Part shown: piece by piece, positions 8,586 through 18,617 of the stretch
How positions within the stretch are numbered: the stretch's first letter is position 1
Layout of the letters: each line of letters begins with the position of its first letter
DNA from: Phenylobacterium sp.
Lineage (GTDB): Bacteria > Pseudomonadota > Alphaproteobacteria > Caulobacterales > Caulobacteraceae
NCBI GenBank assembly: GCA_018001015.1
Contig: JAGNIV010000009.1
Location: 62,001 to 126,000 of the forward strand
Direction of reading: 5' to 3'
DNA: 64,000 nucleotides
Notes under the pieces: generated by a model
Told to the model about the DNA's origin: nothing
The model's database searches: none
What the model saw: the letters and a program-made list of their open reading frames with translations, nothing else
Translations under genes and position numbers: made by a program

Positions 8586-8753
8586 ACATAGTCGGTTCCG
8601 GCGCCGCCCGTAAGGCGGGGCCGCAGGGTGATCCGTTGTTGAACCGCCACCTCATGGCCGGCGCCTGAACTCGCCGATTTCTGGTCCAGCCTGTTGCGCC
8701 CGGCGGGCGCCCTCCGCATAACTCGCAGCCAAGTTTTGATGGGAGTGTGATCG

Positions 8754-10694
8754 GTGAGCGAGGGTGAAGTTTTCCCGGTTCCCGCGGCCTGGGCCAAGCG
8801 GGCCAAGATGAACGCGCAGACCTATGAGGCCGCGGTCGCCCAGGTCGAGACCGACCCCGACGGTTACTGGACCCAGGTCGCCGAGCGCCTGGACTGGATG
8901 ACCCCCTTCACCCAGGTGAAGGACACCTCCTTCCACAAGCACCCCTTCCACATCCGCTGGTACGCCGACGGGGTGCTGAACGTCTCGGTCAACTGCCTGG
9001 ACCGCCACCTGGACACGCGCGGCGACCAGGTCGCCATCATCTGGGAGAGCGACGAGGGCGAGCCCTGGGACAACCTCACCTATCGCCAGCTCCATGCCGA
9101 GACCTGCCGCATGGCCAATGTGCTGAAGGCGCGTGGGGTCCAGAAGGGTGACCGGGTCACCATCTACCTGCCGATGATCCCCCAGGCCGCCGTCGCCATG
9201 CTGGCCTGCGCCCGGATCGGCGCGGTCCACTCGGTGATCTTCGGCGGCTTCTCGCCGGACTCGATCGCCGGCCGCATCCAGGACTGCGACTCCAAGATCG
9301 TCATCACCGCCGACGAGGGCCTGCGCGGCGGCAAGATCGTGCCGTTGAAGCGCAATGTCGATGAGGCCTTGGAACAGTGCCCCAGCGTCACCGACGTGAT
9401 CGTCGTGCGCCGCACACGCGCCGACGTGCCGATGAAGGCCGGCCGCGACGCCTTCTATTCGGACCTCAAGCAGAGCGTCTCCGACACCTGCGCGCCCGAG
9501 CCGATGAACGCCGAGGATCCGCTGTTCATCCTCTACACCTCCGGCTCGACGGGTAAGCCCAAGGGCGTGCTGCACACCACCGGCGGCTACCTGGTCTGGG
9601 CGGCCCACACCCACGAGCTGGTCTTCGACTACAAGCCCGGCGAAGTGTTCTGGTGCACCGCTGACGTGGGCTGGGTCACCGGCCACTCCTATGTGGTCTA
9701 CGGCCCGCTCGCCAATGCGGCCACCTCGGTGATGTTCGAGGGCGTGCCCAACTATCCCACCAATTCCCGCTTCTGGGAGGTGATCGACAAGCACAAGGTC
9801 AACACCTTCTACACCGCCCCGACCGCCATCCGCGCCCTGATGCGCGACGGCGACGAGCCGGTCCTGAAGACCTCGCGCAAGTCCCTGCGCCTGCTGGGCA
9901 CGGTGGGCGAGCCGATCAATCCCGAGGCCTGGCTCTGGTACCACCGGGTAGTGGGCGAGGGCCGCTGCCCCATCGTCGACACCTATTGGCAGACCGAGAC
10001 CGGCGCCTGCCTGGCCTCGCCCCTGCCGGGCGCCACCCCGCTGAAGCCCGGCTCCTGCGCCAAGCCCCTGCCGGGGATCAAGTTCGAGCTGGTGGACGCC
10101 GAGGGCCAGACCCTGCACGGCGCCACCAGCGGCAACCTGGTGATCACCGACAGCTGGCCGGGCCAGATGCGCACCGTCTACGGCGACCACCAGCGCTTCT
10201 TCGACACCTACTTCTCCACCTATGCCGGCAAGTATTTCACCGGCGATGGCTGCCGCCGGGACGAGGACGGCTACTATTGGATCACCGGCCGGGTGGACGA
10301 CGTGATCAACGTCTCCGGCCACCGCCTCGGCACCGCCGAGATCGAGAGCGCCCTGGTAAGCAACGAGAACGTGGCCGAGGCCGCGGTGGTCGGCTTCCCG
10401 CACGATATCAAGGGCCAGGGCGTCTATTGCTTCGTCACCCTTAAGGCCGACGTCACCCCCACCGACATCCTGCAGGCCGAGCTCAAGGGCTGGGTGCGCC
10501 GGGAGATCGGGCCCTTCGCGGCTCCCGACGTGGTGCAGTTCGCGCCCGGCCTGCCCAAGACCCGCTCGGGCAAGATCATGCGCCGCATCCTGCGCAAGAT
10601 CGCCGAGAATGACCTGTCGAACCTCGGGGACACCTCCACCCTGGCCGATCCCTCGGTGGTGGACGACCTGGTGAAGAACCGCATCGGCGGCTGA
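8754..10694 (+). CDS. acs: acetyl-CoA synthetase (AMP-forming)
   Basis: Acs activates acetate with ATP and CoA through acetyl-AMP. The 646-residue protein has the canonical P-loop [15 protein letters not shown] (about 260-274), the YWQTETG motif, [22 protein letters not shown] with the hinge region, and the C-terminal [15 protein letters not shown], whose lysine (about 607) is the residue acetylated by Pat-type enzymes to inactivate Acs. The GTG at 8754 follows GGGAGTG. Length is standard. It is followed 4 nt later by an SRPBCC protein, probably co-transcribed. Confidence 0.97.
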   Translation: MSEGEVFPVPAAWAKRAKMNAQTYEAAVAQVETDPDGYWTQVAERLDWMTPFTQVKDTSFHKHPFHIRWYADGVLNVSVNCLDRHLDTRGDQVAIIWESDEGEPWDNLTYRQLHAETCRMANVLKARGVQKGDRVTIYLPMIPQAAVAMLACARIGAVHSVIFGGFSPDSIAGRIQDCDSKIVITADEGLRGGKIVPLKRNVDEALEQCPSVTDVIVVRRTRADVPMKAGRDAFYSDLKQSVSDTCAPEPMNAEDPLFILYTSGSTGKPKGVLHTTGGYLVWAAHTHELVFDYKPGEVFWCTADVGWVTGHSYVVYGPLANAATSVMFEGVPNYPTNSRFWEVIDKHKVNTFYTAPTAIRALMRDGDEPVLKTSRKSLRLLGTVGEPINPEAWLWYHRVVGEGRCPIVDTYWQTETGACLASPLPGATPLKPGSCAKPLPGIKFELVDAEGQTLHGATSGNLVITDSWPGQMRTVYGDHQRFFDTYFSTYAGKYFTGDGCRRDEDGYYWITGRVDDVINVSGHRLGTAEIESALVSNENVAEAAVVGFPHDIKGQGVYCFVTLKADVTPTDILQAELKGWVRREIGPFAAPDVVQFAPGLPKTRSGKIMRRILRKIAENDLSNLGDTSTLADPSVVDDLVKNRIGG

Positions 10695-10698
10695 GACC

Positions 10699-11289
10699 GT
10701 GGTGAGGGTCGCGGCCTTCGCCGCCGTCCTGCTGCTGGCCAGCCCCGCCTGGGCGTGGGAGCCAGATCCCCAAGTGCTGGCAGGCCTGAGGCGCGGCCAG
10801 GCCTATGTCGAGGTTCGACCCGACCCGGCCGGCGCCTCTGGCCTGATCCGCGCCGTCGAGGAGATCGCCGCGCCGAGCGAGGTGGTCTGGGCCCTGCTGA
10901 TTGACTGCGAACTCGCCCCGCGCCTGGCCGCCAGCCTGAAGAGCTGCCGCATCCTGGAGCGCGATCCCGCGGGGCGCTGGGATATCCGCGAACAAATTTC
11001 CCGTCCCGGCCTGATGCCGCGCTTCCGCAGCGTGGTGCGCAGCGACTTCGAGGCCCCGCGCCGCCTGCGCTTCCGGCGAATCGACGGTGACCTGAAGGTG
11101 CTGGAGGGCGAATGGCGACTGACCCCGGTGCGGGACGGCCGCGCCACCCGGGTCGTTTATGAGAGCCGGGCCGCAAGCCCCTATGCCGTGCCGGGCGGCC
11201 TAGCCCGGCTGGTGATCCGCCGCGACGTGGCCCTGGCCATGGCCGCCCTCAAACGGGAGAGTTTGGCGCGGACGGCGTCTCCGCGCTAA
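10699..11289 (+). CDS. exported SRPBCC/START-like protein
   Basis: A 196-residue protein with a signal peptide (VRVAAFAAVLLLASPAWA, cleavage after about residue 19) followed by a START/SRPBCC-like domain: an N-terminal strand, IAAPSEVVWALLIDCELAP, VVRSDFEAPRRLRFRRIDGDLKVLEGEWRL and a C-terminal helix. The fold binds hydrophobic ligands in a cavity; the ligand is unknown. It begins with GTG 4 nt after acs, and its ribosome-binding site must lie within the end of acs. A second GTG follows directly (10702). Confidence 0.72.
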   Translation: MVRVAAFAAVLLLASPAWAWEPDPQVLAGLRRGQAYVEVRPDPAGASGLIRAVEEIAAPSEVVWALLIDCELAPRLAASLKSCRILERDPAGRWDIREQISRPGLMPRFRSVVRSDFEAPRRLRFRRIDGDLKVLEGEWRLTPVRDGRATRVVYESRAASPYAVPGGLARLVIRRDVALAMAALKRESLARTASPR

Positions 11290-11300
11290 GGGTCTCGCCC

Positions 11301-12281
11301 ATGAGCCCCGACCTGCCCGCCCCCCTTCGCCTTGCCGCCGACCGCCTGCTGGAGGGGGTTTCCCGCAAGGGTCTGGCGGAGCGCTCGGCGAAGATCTCCA
11401 GCGGCTACCGGGGCGGGGAGACCTCCCGCATGGTTGTGACCGACGAGGCCGATGCGGTGGCCTATGTGCTGTCGCGCCTGCCGGCCACCTATGCGGCCGA
11501 CGCCTTCGTCTTGGCCGAAGCCCAGCGGATGGCCCCGGACTTCGCGCCGGCCCGCCTGCTTGACGCCGGCGCCGGTCCCGGCGGCGCCAGCTGGGCGGCC
11601 CTGGAGACCTGGCCCGGGATCACGACCGCGACCCTGCTGGACTCCAGCGGCCCCTTCCTGGCCATGGCCGCCAGGCTGGCTGCCGAGGGCGGGCCAGCCT
11701 TGCAAAACGCCAATCTTTTACGCGGCGACCTGACCGCGCCCTCGACCGACTGGCCCCAGGCCGACCTGGTCACCGCCAGCTACGCCCTGGCCGAGATCGC
11801 GCCGGCCAGGCAATCGGCGACTGTCCAGGCGCTGTGGGCCGCCACCGATGGCGTGCTGGCCCTGATCGAGCCCGGCACGCCGGACGGCTACCGGCGCATC
11901 CTGACCGCCCGCGAGACCCTGATCGCGGCTGGGGCGGAGGTTCTAGCCCCTTGCCCCCACGCCCTGACCTGCCCCCTGATCGCGCCCGACTGGTGCCACT
12001 TCGTCCAACGCCTGCCCCGGTCGCGGGATCATCGCCTGGCCAAGGGCGCCGACCTGGCCTTCGAGGACGAGAAATTCAGCTATCTGGTGGCGGTGCGGCC
12101 CGACATCCCGACGCTCAGCCGGACCTCGCGCATCCTGGCGCCGCCCCGGGTCGCCAAGCCGGCCATCACCTTCAAGCTCTGCACGCCGTCGGGGACCGCC
12201 GAACTCGCCGACGTGCCGCGTCGCGACAAGGCCGCCTATGCCTGGGCGCGGCGGCTCGATTGGGGCGACGCCCTTCCCTAG
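11301..12281 (+). CDS. Rsm22/METTL17-like small ribosomal subunit methyltransferase family protein
   Basis: A 326-residue homologue of mitochondrial Rsm22/METTL17. It has a degenerate SAM-binding motif I (LLDAGAGPGGASW, about 87-99), NLLRGDLTAPSTDWPQADLVTASYALAE, and four cysteines at residues 218, 224, 232 (CPHALTCPLIAPDWC) and 294 (FKLCTPSG). The spacing 6-8-62 closely follows the Fe4S4-binding set known from METTL17, so an iron-sulfur cluster is likely. The mitochondrial proteins act as small-subunit assembly factors. The ATG follows the SRPBCC gene by 11 nt. Methyltransferase activity is uncertain. Confidence 0.85.
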   Translation: MSPDLPAPLRLAADRLLEGVSRKGLAERSAKISSGYRGGETSRMVVTDEADAVAYVLSRLPATYAADAFVLAEAQRMAPDFAPARLLDAGAGPGGASWAALETWPGITTATLLDSSGPFLAMAARLAAEGGPALQNANLLRGDLTAPSTDWPQADLVTASYALAEIAPARQSATVQALWAATDGVLALIEPGTPDGYRRILTARETLIAAGAEVLAPCPHALTCPLIAPDWCHFVQRLPRSRDHRLAKGADLAFEDEKFSYLVAVRPDIPTLSRTSRILAPPRVAKPAITFKLCTPSGTAELADVPRRDKAAYAWARRLDWGDALP

Positions 12282-12378
12282 GGTGCGGCCGCCATGAGAG
12301 AACAGGAACCGCCACCCACCGCATTTCCGGGCCGGCGATAAAGAATTCTGTTTTTCAAATTCCAAATGGGAGGGCGCC

Positions 12379-13362
12379 ATGCCCGTCAGCCGCGAAGTCC
12401 ACCTTATCGAGCGCCCCAAGGCGATGCCCACCGTCGATCAGTTCCAGATTGTCGAAACCCATGTGCCCGACGCCGCCGACGGCGAGGTGCTGGTGCAGAA
12501 CCTCTACATGTCGGTGGATCCGGCCATGCGGCCGCGCCTCACCGCCGGCCAGGACCTGGGCGTGGCCATGATGGGCGGGGCGCTCGGCCGGGTGGTCCAG
12601 TCCAAGAATAGTGACTACGCCGTCGGCGACCTGGTCTCCAACCGCCTCGGCTTCCGCGAATACTTCACCTCCGACGGTAAGGGCCTCACCAAGCTCACCC
12701 CCGATCCGGACCTGTCGCTGACCACCCACATGCACGCCCTGGGCATGACCGGCTTCACGGCTTACGGCGGCATCCTCCACATCGGGGCCCTGAAGGAGGG
12801 CGAGCAGGTCTTCGTCTCCACCGCCGGCGGGGCCGTGGGCTCCATCGCCGCCCAGATCGCCAAGATCAAGAACTGCTATGTCGTGGGCTCCACCGGCTCG
12901 GCCGAGAAGGCCGCCTGGCTGAAGGACGAGGTCGGGCTGGACGCGGTGATCAACTACAAGGACGCTCCGATCCGCGGCCAGCTGGAGGCCGCCACCCCCA
13001 AGGGCATCGACGTCTATTTCGACAATGTCGGCGGCGATCACCTGGAAGCCGCCCTGCGCCGCATGAACACACTGGGCCGCATTCCGGTCTGTGGCTTCAT
13101 CTCCGGCTACAATTCCGGCCACTCCAGCGTCTCCAACCTGTCCAACATCATCTATTCCCGGGTGATGCTGCGGGGCTTCGTGGGCACGGACTTCATGCAC
13201 ATGTATGGCGACTTCCAGCGCGACATGGCCGGCTGGCTGAAGAGCGGTCAGGTGAAGTATCAGGAGACCGTGCTGGACGGTATCGAGAACGCTCCGGCGG
13301 CCTTGATCGGCCTGCTAAATGGTCTCAACGCCGGCAAGATGCTTGTGAAGCTGGCCGACTAG
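12379..13362 (+). CDS. NADP-dependent oxidoreductase, zinc-free MDR family (CurA/PTGR type)
   Basis: A 327-residue medium-chain reductase with N-terminal SREVHLIERPKAMPT, YMSVDPAMRPRLT, the conserved LGMTGFTAYGGI segment, nucleotide-binding VSTAGGAVGSIAAQIAK (AxxGxxG type), and YFDNVGGDHLEAAL. These match the NADPH-dependent curcumin reductase/prostaglandin reductase group, which reduces enone double bonds. No catalytic-zinc motif is present. GGGAGGG lies 6 nt before the ATG. It is separated from the previous gene by 97 nt and followed by a strong terminator. Confidence 0.92.
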   Translation: MPVSREVHLIERPKAMPTVDQFQIVETHVPDAADGEVLVQNLYMSVDPAMRPRLTAGQDLGVAMMGGALGRVVQSKNSDYAVGDLVSNRLGFREYFTSDGKGLTKLTPDPDLSLTTHMHALGMTGFTAYGGILHIGALKEGEQVFVSTAGGAVGSIAAQIAKIKNCYVVGSTGSAEKAAWLKDEVGLDAVINYKDAPIRGQLEAATPKGIDVYFDNVGGDHLEAALRRMNTLGRIPVCGFISGYNSGHSSVSNLSNIIYSRVMLRGFVGTDFMHMYGDFQRDMAGWLKSGQVKYQETVLDGIENAPAALIGLLNGLNAGKMLVKLAD

Positions 13363-13372
13363 GCTGTGACCT

Positions 13373-13399
13373 GTCCTCCCCCGCGGCACGGGGGAGGAC
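13373..13399 (+). terminator. perfect 11-bp stem after the MDR gene
   Basis: GTCCTCCCCCG (13373-13383) pairs exactly with CGGGGGAGGAC (13389-13399) around a 5-nt loop, 10 nt after the oxidoreductase stop. No T run follows, but stability and position suggest transcript-end formation. Confidence 0.6.
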
Positions 13400-13485
13400 G
13401 CCGCCGCCGCATGACAATCCCGTAAGCTTCCTTCCCGCGTCACGGGTGCTAGGTTCGACCCAACCCAGCCCTTCGAGACGCGCCC

Positions 13486-16308
13486 ATGTTCCGCACCTTC
13501 GCCTGCGCCGCCGCCCTCAGCCTGGGGATCGCCACGGCCGCCCCCGCCTTCGCCGCCGATCTGGTTCCGCCGATCGCCTACAAGGAGCGGGTCCTGGCCA
13601 ATGGCATGAAGGTCTATTCGTCCATCGACCGGACGACGCCCAATGTGACGGTGCAGGTCTGGTACGGGGTGGGGTCGAAGGACGACCCCCAGGGCCGCTC
13701 GGGCTTCGCCCACCTCTTCGAACACATGATGTTCAAGGCCACCAAGGACCTTCCCTCCGAGAGCATCGACCGCTTCACCGAGGACGTGGGCGGGGTGAAC
13801 AACGCGTCGACCTATGACGACTTCACCAACTACTACGAGGTGGTGCCGGCCAATCACCTGGAGCGTCTGCTCTGGGTGGAGAGCCAGCGGCTGGGGTCCC
13901 TCGTCGTCGATGAGGCCACCTTCAAGTCCGAGCGGGACGTGGTGAAGGAGGAACTGCGCCAAAGGGTGCTGGCCAGCCCCTATGGCCGCCTGTTCGCGCT
14001 CTACCTGCCCCAGGCCAGCTACACGACCCACCCCTACAAGCGCCCGGGCATCGGCTCCATCGAGGAGCTGGACGCCGCCACCATCGACGATGTGCGCGCT
14101 TTCCACGCCGCCTATTACCGCCCCGACAACGCCGCCCTGATCGTGGTGGGGAACTTCGACCAGAAGGCGCTGGACGCCTGGGTCGACAAATACATGGGCC
14201 CACTGAAGGCGCCGGCCGAGCCGCTGAGGCGGGTGACCGCCGTCGAGCCGCCCCGCGCCGGGCCAGGCGTCTTTACCGGGTACGGGCCCAATGTGCCCCT
14301 GCCCGCCGTGGCCATCACCTGGTTGGGCCCGAAGGCCGCCGACCCGGACGCCTCGGCGCTCAAGGTGCTGGACGCCATCCTGTCCTCGGGCAAGTCGGCC
14401 AGGCTCTACGACGCCCTGGTCTACGACCAGCAGATATCCGCCCAGGTGCTCTCCAGCGCCGACCTGCCCGAGCAGCCGGGTATGTTCGCGGTGGGCTCGA
14501 TCATGGCCTCGGGCCACACCATCGACGAGGGCGAGAAGGCACTGCTGGCCCAGGTGAAGCGTCTGCGCGACGCTCCGCCCACCGCCGCAGAGCTGTCGGA
14601 AGCCAAGAACGAGCTGGTGGCCGGCAAGCTGCGGGAGCGCGAGACCATCGACGGCCGCGCCTTCGCCCTGGGCTACGCCCTGCGCACCGAGGGCGACGCC
14701 GCCCAGGCCAATAAGGAGCTGGCGGAACTGCAGGCCGTCACCGCCGCCGACGTCCAACGGGTGGCCGCCAAGTACCTGCCCGACGACCGCCGCATGACCA
14801 TCCGCTACCTGGCTGAGAGCGACCGCCCCCAGGGTGAGGCCGCCACGGCGGTGACCGCCCCCGTGGTGGCCTCGGTAAAATACACCGGCCCGATCACCGA
14901 GTTGGCCCCTGAGGGGCAGCGCGTCGCCCCGCCGCCGCTGGCCGAGCCGGTCAGCCCGGTCCTGCCCAAGCCCGCCGAGAAGACCCTGGCCAACGGCCTG
15001 CGGGTGATCGTGGCCCAGTCCACCACCCTGCCCCTGGTCACCGCCGACCTCACCGTGAAAACCGGCGCCTGGGCCGATCCGGACGGCCTGGCCGGCGTCG
15101 CGGGCATGACGGCCGGCATGCTCACCGAGGGCACCAAGACCCGCACTTCCCCCGAGATCGCCCAGCAGACCGAAGCGCTCGGGGCGACGCTCGCCTCGGG
15201 CGGCGGCCAGGAGAGCAGCTCCGTCACCCTCAACGTCATGCCCGGCAACCTGGACGCCGCCATGGCGATCATGGCCGACGTCGCCAAGAACCCGGCCTTC
15301 GCCGCCGAGGAGCTGGAGCGCCAGCGCGCCCAGGCCCTGGACGGCCTGTCGGTCGCCTATCAGGAGCCGGGCCAGTTGGCGTCCTTCGCCGCCGGGCCCA
15401 CGATCTTCGCCGGCACCGCCTTTGGACATGTGGCCGGCGGCACCCCGGCGTCGGTGGCCCGGTTCGCCGTCGGCGACCTGGTGAAGCTGCACGCGGCCTA
15501 TTACCGGCCCGACAACGCCGTCCTGGTGCTGACCGGCAAGATCACCCCGGCCCAAGGCTTCGCCCTGGCGGAGAAGACCTTCGGCGACTGGAAGACGCCC
15601 GCCAGCCCGACCCCGGCCGCCCCCACCATCACGCCCTCGGCGAAGCCCCGCGCCATCGCCATCGACCTGCCCGGCACCGGCCAGGCGGCGGTGAGCGTGC
15701 TGAAGCCCGGCATCGCCCGGGACGACCCGGCCTACTATCCCGGCATCGTCGCCAACACCGTGTTGGGCGGGGGCTATTCCGCCCGGCTGAACCAGGAGAT
15801 CCGCATCAAGCGGGGGCTGTCGTACGGCGCGTCATCCTCCCTCACGCCGCGTCAGACCACCGGCCTGTTCCGCGCCGCGGCCCAGACCAAGAACGAGTCC
15901 GCGCCCCAGGTGCTGGACCTGATCCTGGCCGAGATGAAGGGCCTGACCACCACGCCGCCTAGCGCCGAGGAACTGAAGGCGCGCAAATCGGTGCTGATCG
16001 GAGGCTTTGGTCGCGAGCTTGAGACCACTGAAGGCCTGGCCGACATCCTGGGCAACCTCGCCCTCTACGGCGTGCCGCTGAGCGAGATGAATGCGTATAC
16101 CGGCAAGGTCGAGGCCGTCACGGGCGGCCAGGTGCAGGACTTCGCGGCCACGAGGCTCGATCCGGCCGGCGTCAGCGTGATCGTGGCCGGCGACGCCAAG
16201 GGCTTCACCGAAGGCCTGAAGGCGCGGCGGCCTGATCTAGAGGTGATCCCGGCGGCCGACCTGGATCTGGACAGCCCCACCCTGCGGAAAGCTGCTAAAG
16301 CCCCCTGA
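13486..16308 (+). CDS. M16 family zinc metallopeptidase, two-domain, exported
   Basis: A 940-residue protein with a signal peptide (cleavage after AFA, about residue 23) and two tandem M16 halves. The N-terminal half carries the inverted zinc motif HLFEH (residues 76-80) and a downstream ERDVVKEELRQRV segment supplying the third ligand Glu. The C-terminal half (from about 500) has the M16_C fold, GGGYSARLNQEIRIKRGLSYGASS, but lacks HxxEH, as is usual for fused M16 proteases of the PqqL group. It probably degrades peptides in the periplasm. The stop overlaps the start of the following small gene. Confidence 0.95.
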   Translation: MFRTFACAAALSLGIATAAPAFAADLVPPIAYKERVLANGMKVYSSIDRTTPNVTVQVWYGVGSKDDPQGRSGFAHLFEHMMFKATKDLPSESIDRFTEDVGGVNNASTYDDFTNYYEVVPANHLERLLWVESQRLGSLVVDEATFKSERDVVKEELRQRVLASPYGRLFALYLPQASYTTHPYKRPGIGSIEELDAATIDDVRAFHAAYYRPDNAALIVVGNFDQKALDAWVDKYMGPLKAPAEPLRRVTAVEPPRAGPGVFTGYGPNVPLPAVAITWLGPKAADPDASALKVLDAILSSGKSARLYDALVYDQQISAQVLSSADLPEQPGMFAVGSIMASGHTIDEGEKALLAQVKRLRDAPPTAAELSEAKNELVAGKLRERETIDGRAFALGYALRTEGDAAQANKELAELQAVTAADVQRVAAKYLPDDRRMTIRYLAESDRPQGEAATAVTAPVVASVKYTGPITELAPEGQRVAPPPLAEPVSPVLPKPAEKTLANGLRVIVAQSTTLPLVTADLTVKTGAWADPDGLAGVAGMTAGMLTEGTKTRTSPEIAQQTEALGATLASGGGQESSSVTLNVMPGNLDAAMAIMADVAKNPAFAAEELERQRAQALDGLSVAYQEPGQLASFAAGPTIFAGTAFGHVAGGTPASVARFAVGDLVKLHAAYYRPDNAVLVLTGKITPAQGFALAEKTFGDWKTPASPTPAAPTITPSAKPRAIAIDLPGTGQAAVSVLKPGIARDDPAYYPGIVANTVLGGGYSARLNQEIRIKRGLSYGASSSLTPRQTTGLFRAAAQTKNESAPQVLDLILAEMKGLTTTPPSAEELKARKSVLIGGFGRELETTEGLADILGNLALYGVPLSEMNAYTGKVEAVTGGQVQDFAATRLDPAGVSVIVAGDAKGFTEGLKARRPDLEVIPAADLDLDSPTLRKAAKAP

Positions 16309-16547
16309 TGGGATTTGAATTCGACGCCTTGTCGCTGTTTGGCCTCGGCGCCGTCAGCGCCAGCCTGCTCTGCTACGCGATGGAGAAACGGAGCTCCTGG
16401 TGGACCCTGGGCTTCGTCTTCGCCAATCTGGCCGCCGCCGGCTACGGCTTCGCCGAGGGCGCCTGGCCCTTCGGACTCATCGAGATCTTCTGGGGAGCGG
16501 CCGCCTTCTGGCGGTGGCTGGGGACGCGAAAACCCTCGTCCCTCTAG
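16308..16547 (+). CDS. small membrane protein of unknown function
   Basis: A 79-residue protein with two or three hydrophobic segments (about 7-25, 31-48, 53-70) and Trp/Phe-rich loops. The ATG at 16308 shares its A with the TGA stop of the M16 protease, so translation is probably coupled. I do not recognise a family with confidence. Being encoded with an exported protease suggests an envelope role, but that is inference from position only. Confidence 0.7.
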   Translation: MGFEFDALSLFGLGAVSASLLCYAMEKRSSWWTLGFVFANLAAAGYGFAEGAWPFGLIEIFWGAAAFWRWLGTRKPSSL

Positions 16548-16572
16548 CTCAAAGCGGCCCCTGGCATGGGGA

Positions 16573-17676
16573 TCACCGAATGACCGGCGCCGGCCGGGCC
16601 GCGACCCGTTGAACCGCGCCGCCGCGCTCGTACCAGCCCTTGGACCGGTTCACGATAGCCACGACAGAGAGCATGACCGGCACCTCGATCAGCACCCCGA
16701 CCACGGTGGCCAGGGCGGCGCCGGAGGTGAAGCCGAACAGGCTGATGGCCGCCGCCACGGCGAGCTCGAAGAAATTGCTGGCGCCGATCAATGCGGAAGG
16801 TCCGGCCACGCAGTGGGCTTCCCCCGTCATCCGGTTGAGGAGATAGGCCAGGCCGGAGTTGAAATAGACCTGAATCAGGATCGGTACGGCGAGCATCGCG
16901 ATGATCGCGGGATGGGCGACGATCTGTTGCCCCTGGAAACCGAAGAGCAGGACAAGAGTCGCCAGCAGGGCCGTGAGTGAGACCGGCCCGATACGGGTCA
17001 GAACACTCTGCAGACGAGGCTCGCCACCTTGCTTCATCAGCACGGATCGGAGCAGCTGCGCCACGATCACCGGCACGATGATGTAGAGGCCCACCGAGAG
17101 CAGCAGGGTCTCCCAGGGCACGGAGATGGCCGAAAGACCCAGCAGCAGCCCGACGATCGGCGCGAACGCCACGACCATGATGGCGTCGTTGACCGCCACC
17201 TGGCTCAGGGTGAAATTCGGCTCGCCTCGGGTCAGGTTGCTCCAGACAAACACCATCGCCGTGCACGGCGCGGCGGCGAGGATGATCAGGCCGGCAATGT
17301 AGCTGTTGATCTCTCCGGCCGGCAGGTAGGGCCGAAACAGGTAGCCGATGAAGAGGGCGCCGAGCGCCGCCATGGAGAACGGCTTCACCGCCCAGTTGAC
17401 GAACAGGGTGACGCCGATGCCGCGCCAGTGGCGGCCGACCTGGCGCATGGCCCGGAAGTCGACCTTCATAAGCATGGGGATGATCATCAGCCAGATCAGC
17501 ACCGCCACGGGCAGGTTGACCTTGGCGATCTCCGCCGAGCCGATGGCCTGGAATGCTGTCGGCAAGACATGACCCAGGGCCACGCCAACGACAATGCAGA
17601 GCGCCACCCAGACGGTGAGGAAGCGCTCGAAGCGCGACATGGGCGCCACGGCCGGGGCGGGCGGCTGGGGGGTCAT
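16573..17676 (-). CDS. acr3: ACR3-family arsenite efflux transporter
   Basis: A 367-residue integral membrane protein with ten predicted hydrophobic segments. The family motifs AAPCTAMVFVWS (with the conserved Cys of the transport site) and VNDAIMVVAFAPIV are present, as is the conserved Glu in GVLIEVPVMLS. ACR3 exports arsenite using the proton gradient. It is the third gene of the arsR-arsC-acr3 unit; its ATG overlaps the arsC stop (17673-17676). It converges on the small membrane gene 25 nt away. Confidence 0.95.
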   Translation of the reverse strand: MTPQPPAPAVAPMSRFERFLTVWVALCIVVGVALGHVLPTAFQAIGSAEIAKVNLPVAVLIWLMIIPMLMKVDFRAMRQVGRHWRGIGVTLFVNWAVKPFSMAALGALFIGYLFRPYLPAGEINSYIAGLIILAAAPCTAMVFVWSNLTRGEPNFTLSQVAVNDAIMVVAFAPIVGLLLGLSAISVPWETLLLSVGLYIIVPVIVAQLLRSVLMKQGGEPRLQSVLTRIGPVSLTALLATLVLLFGFQGQQIVAHPAIIAMLAVPILIQVYFNSGLAYLLNRMTGEAHCVAGPSALIGASNFFELAVAAAISLFGFTSGAALATVVGVLIEVPVMLSVVAIVNRSKGWYERGGAVQRVAARPAPVIR

Positions 17677-18188
17677 TGAGCGGAACTGGCCTGGTCGGCG
17701 CGCTCGCCGATCTCGCGCAGCCTGGCCTGTAGCGACATCCTGTCGAGCGACGCGAGGGGCAGGTTGAGGAAGAGCCGAATGCGGTTGCCAAGCAGGCGGG
17801 CGGCTTCAGCAAATGCGGCGCCGATCTGGGCTTCCGAGCCCTCCACCGCGGCAGGATCGGGCACGCCCCAATGGGCGGTCATCGGCTGGCCGGGCCAGAT
17901 CGGGCAGACTTCGCCCGCGGCGTTGTCACAGACCGTGAAGATGAAATCGAGCGCCGGCGCGCCGGGCTTGGCGAACTCTTCCCAGGATTTCGATCGAAAG
18001 TCGGTCAGCTGGAAGCCGCAGCTCTCGACGATGGGCCGGACATGGGGATTGACCCGCCCCGTCGGCATCGAACCGGCCGAATAGGCCTTGAAGCGACCCG
18101 CCCCCTCCTTGTTCATCAGCGCTTCGGCGATGACCGAGCGCGCCGAATTGCCGGTGCAAAGAAAGAGAACGTTGAACGGGGTGTCCAT
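17673..18188 (-). CDS. arsC: arsenate reductase, low-molecular-weight phosphatase type
   Basis: A 171-residue protein with the phosphatase P-loop C11-TGNSAR-S (C-x5-R) and a redox pair C87/C95 in [12 protein letters not shown], analogous to C82/C89 of the thioredoxin-coupled Staphylococcus enzyme, although the spacing is one residue longer. The general-acid Asp is in WGVPDPA (Asp111). It reduces arsenate to arsenite for export by the adjacent Acr3. It is longer than the 131-residue prototype because of a C-terminal helix extension. It starts 12 nt after arsR. Confidence 0.94.
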   Translation of the reverse strand: MDTPFNVLFLCTGNSARSVIAEALMNKEGAGRFKAYSAGSMPTGRVNPHVRPIVESCGFQLTDFRSKSWEEFAKPGAPALDFIFTVCDNAAGEVCPIWPGQPMTAHWGVPDPAAVEGSEAQIGAAFAEAARLLGNRIRLFLNLPLASLDRMSLQARLREIGERADQASSAQ

Positions 18189-18200
18189 GGTCAGATATCC

Positions 18201-18560
18201 CTAGGCGTGGAGAGGTTCGGGGACGCAGCAGGCGGTTCGCGCCAGCACCTCGGCCAACGGCGCGCAGATCTCGGGGGAGCCGGCGCAGCAATCCTCCATC
18301 AGATAGCCCAGCAGCTGGCTCATCTGGTCGAAGCGCGCGCTGTAGATGATCGAGCGGCCGTCCCGCCGAGATGTCAGCAGGCCCGCGTGGCTGAGCACCT
18401 TCAGATTGGCGCTCAGGGTGTTGGGCGGAGCGTCAAGCCGCCGGGCGATCTCGCCCGCTGGCAGGCCCTGCGGACCTGCTTGAACGAGCATGCGAAAGGT
18501 CGCCAGGCGATTTTCGTGCGCGAGCGCGGACAAGCTGGCGATGGCGGTCTTGATTTCCAT
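18201..18560 (-). CDS. arsR: ArsR/SmtB-family arsenical repressor
   Basis: A 119-residue winged-helix regulator: [13 protein letters not shown], the recognition helix region [18 protein letters not shown], and the wing [11 protein letters not shown]. It lacks the ELCVCDL site of the classical ArsR; instead it has C91-C92 and C99 ([10 protein letters not shown]) plus C111-C112 near the C-terminus, resembling the C-terminal As(III) site of the Acidithiobacillus type. It should repress the leftward ars genes and possibly arsH. The ATG lies inside an inverted repeat, so the leader is very short or absent. Confidence 0.93.
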   Translation of the reverse strand: MEIKTAIASLSALAHENRLATFRMLVQAGPQGLPAGEIARRLDAPPNTLSANLKVLSHAGLLTSRRDGRSIIYSARFDQMSQLLGYLMEDCCAGSPEICAPLAEVLARTACCVPEPLHA

Positions 18561-18582
18561 ATTTCAAAAGTAGCGGAAATAT
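18559..18582. promoter_or_regulatory. candidate ArsR operator in the arsR-arsH divergent region
   Basis: ATATTTC (18559-18565) and GAAATAT (18576-18582) form a perfect 7-bp inverted repeat with a 10-nt spacer in the 57-nt gap between the divergent genes. ArsR-family operators are typically short AT-rich dyads, and this is the only such dyad in the gap. The left arm covers part of the arsR start codon, suggesting leaderless translation of arsR or a close steric block. Confidence 0.55.
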
Positions 18583-18617
18583 ACGACAGTGTGAAGACAT
18601 GTGAGAGTTCAGTGCCG

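Noticed and set aside
13315-15555. 746-codon minus-strand frame opposite the M16 protease
   Set aside because: Same reasoning: antisense to a protease with clear zinc motif and signal peptide.
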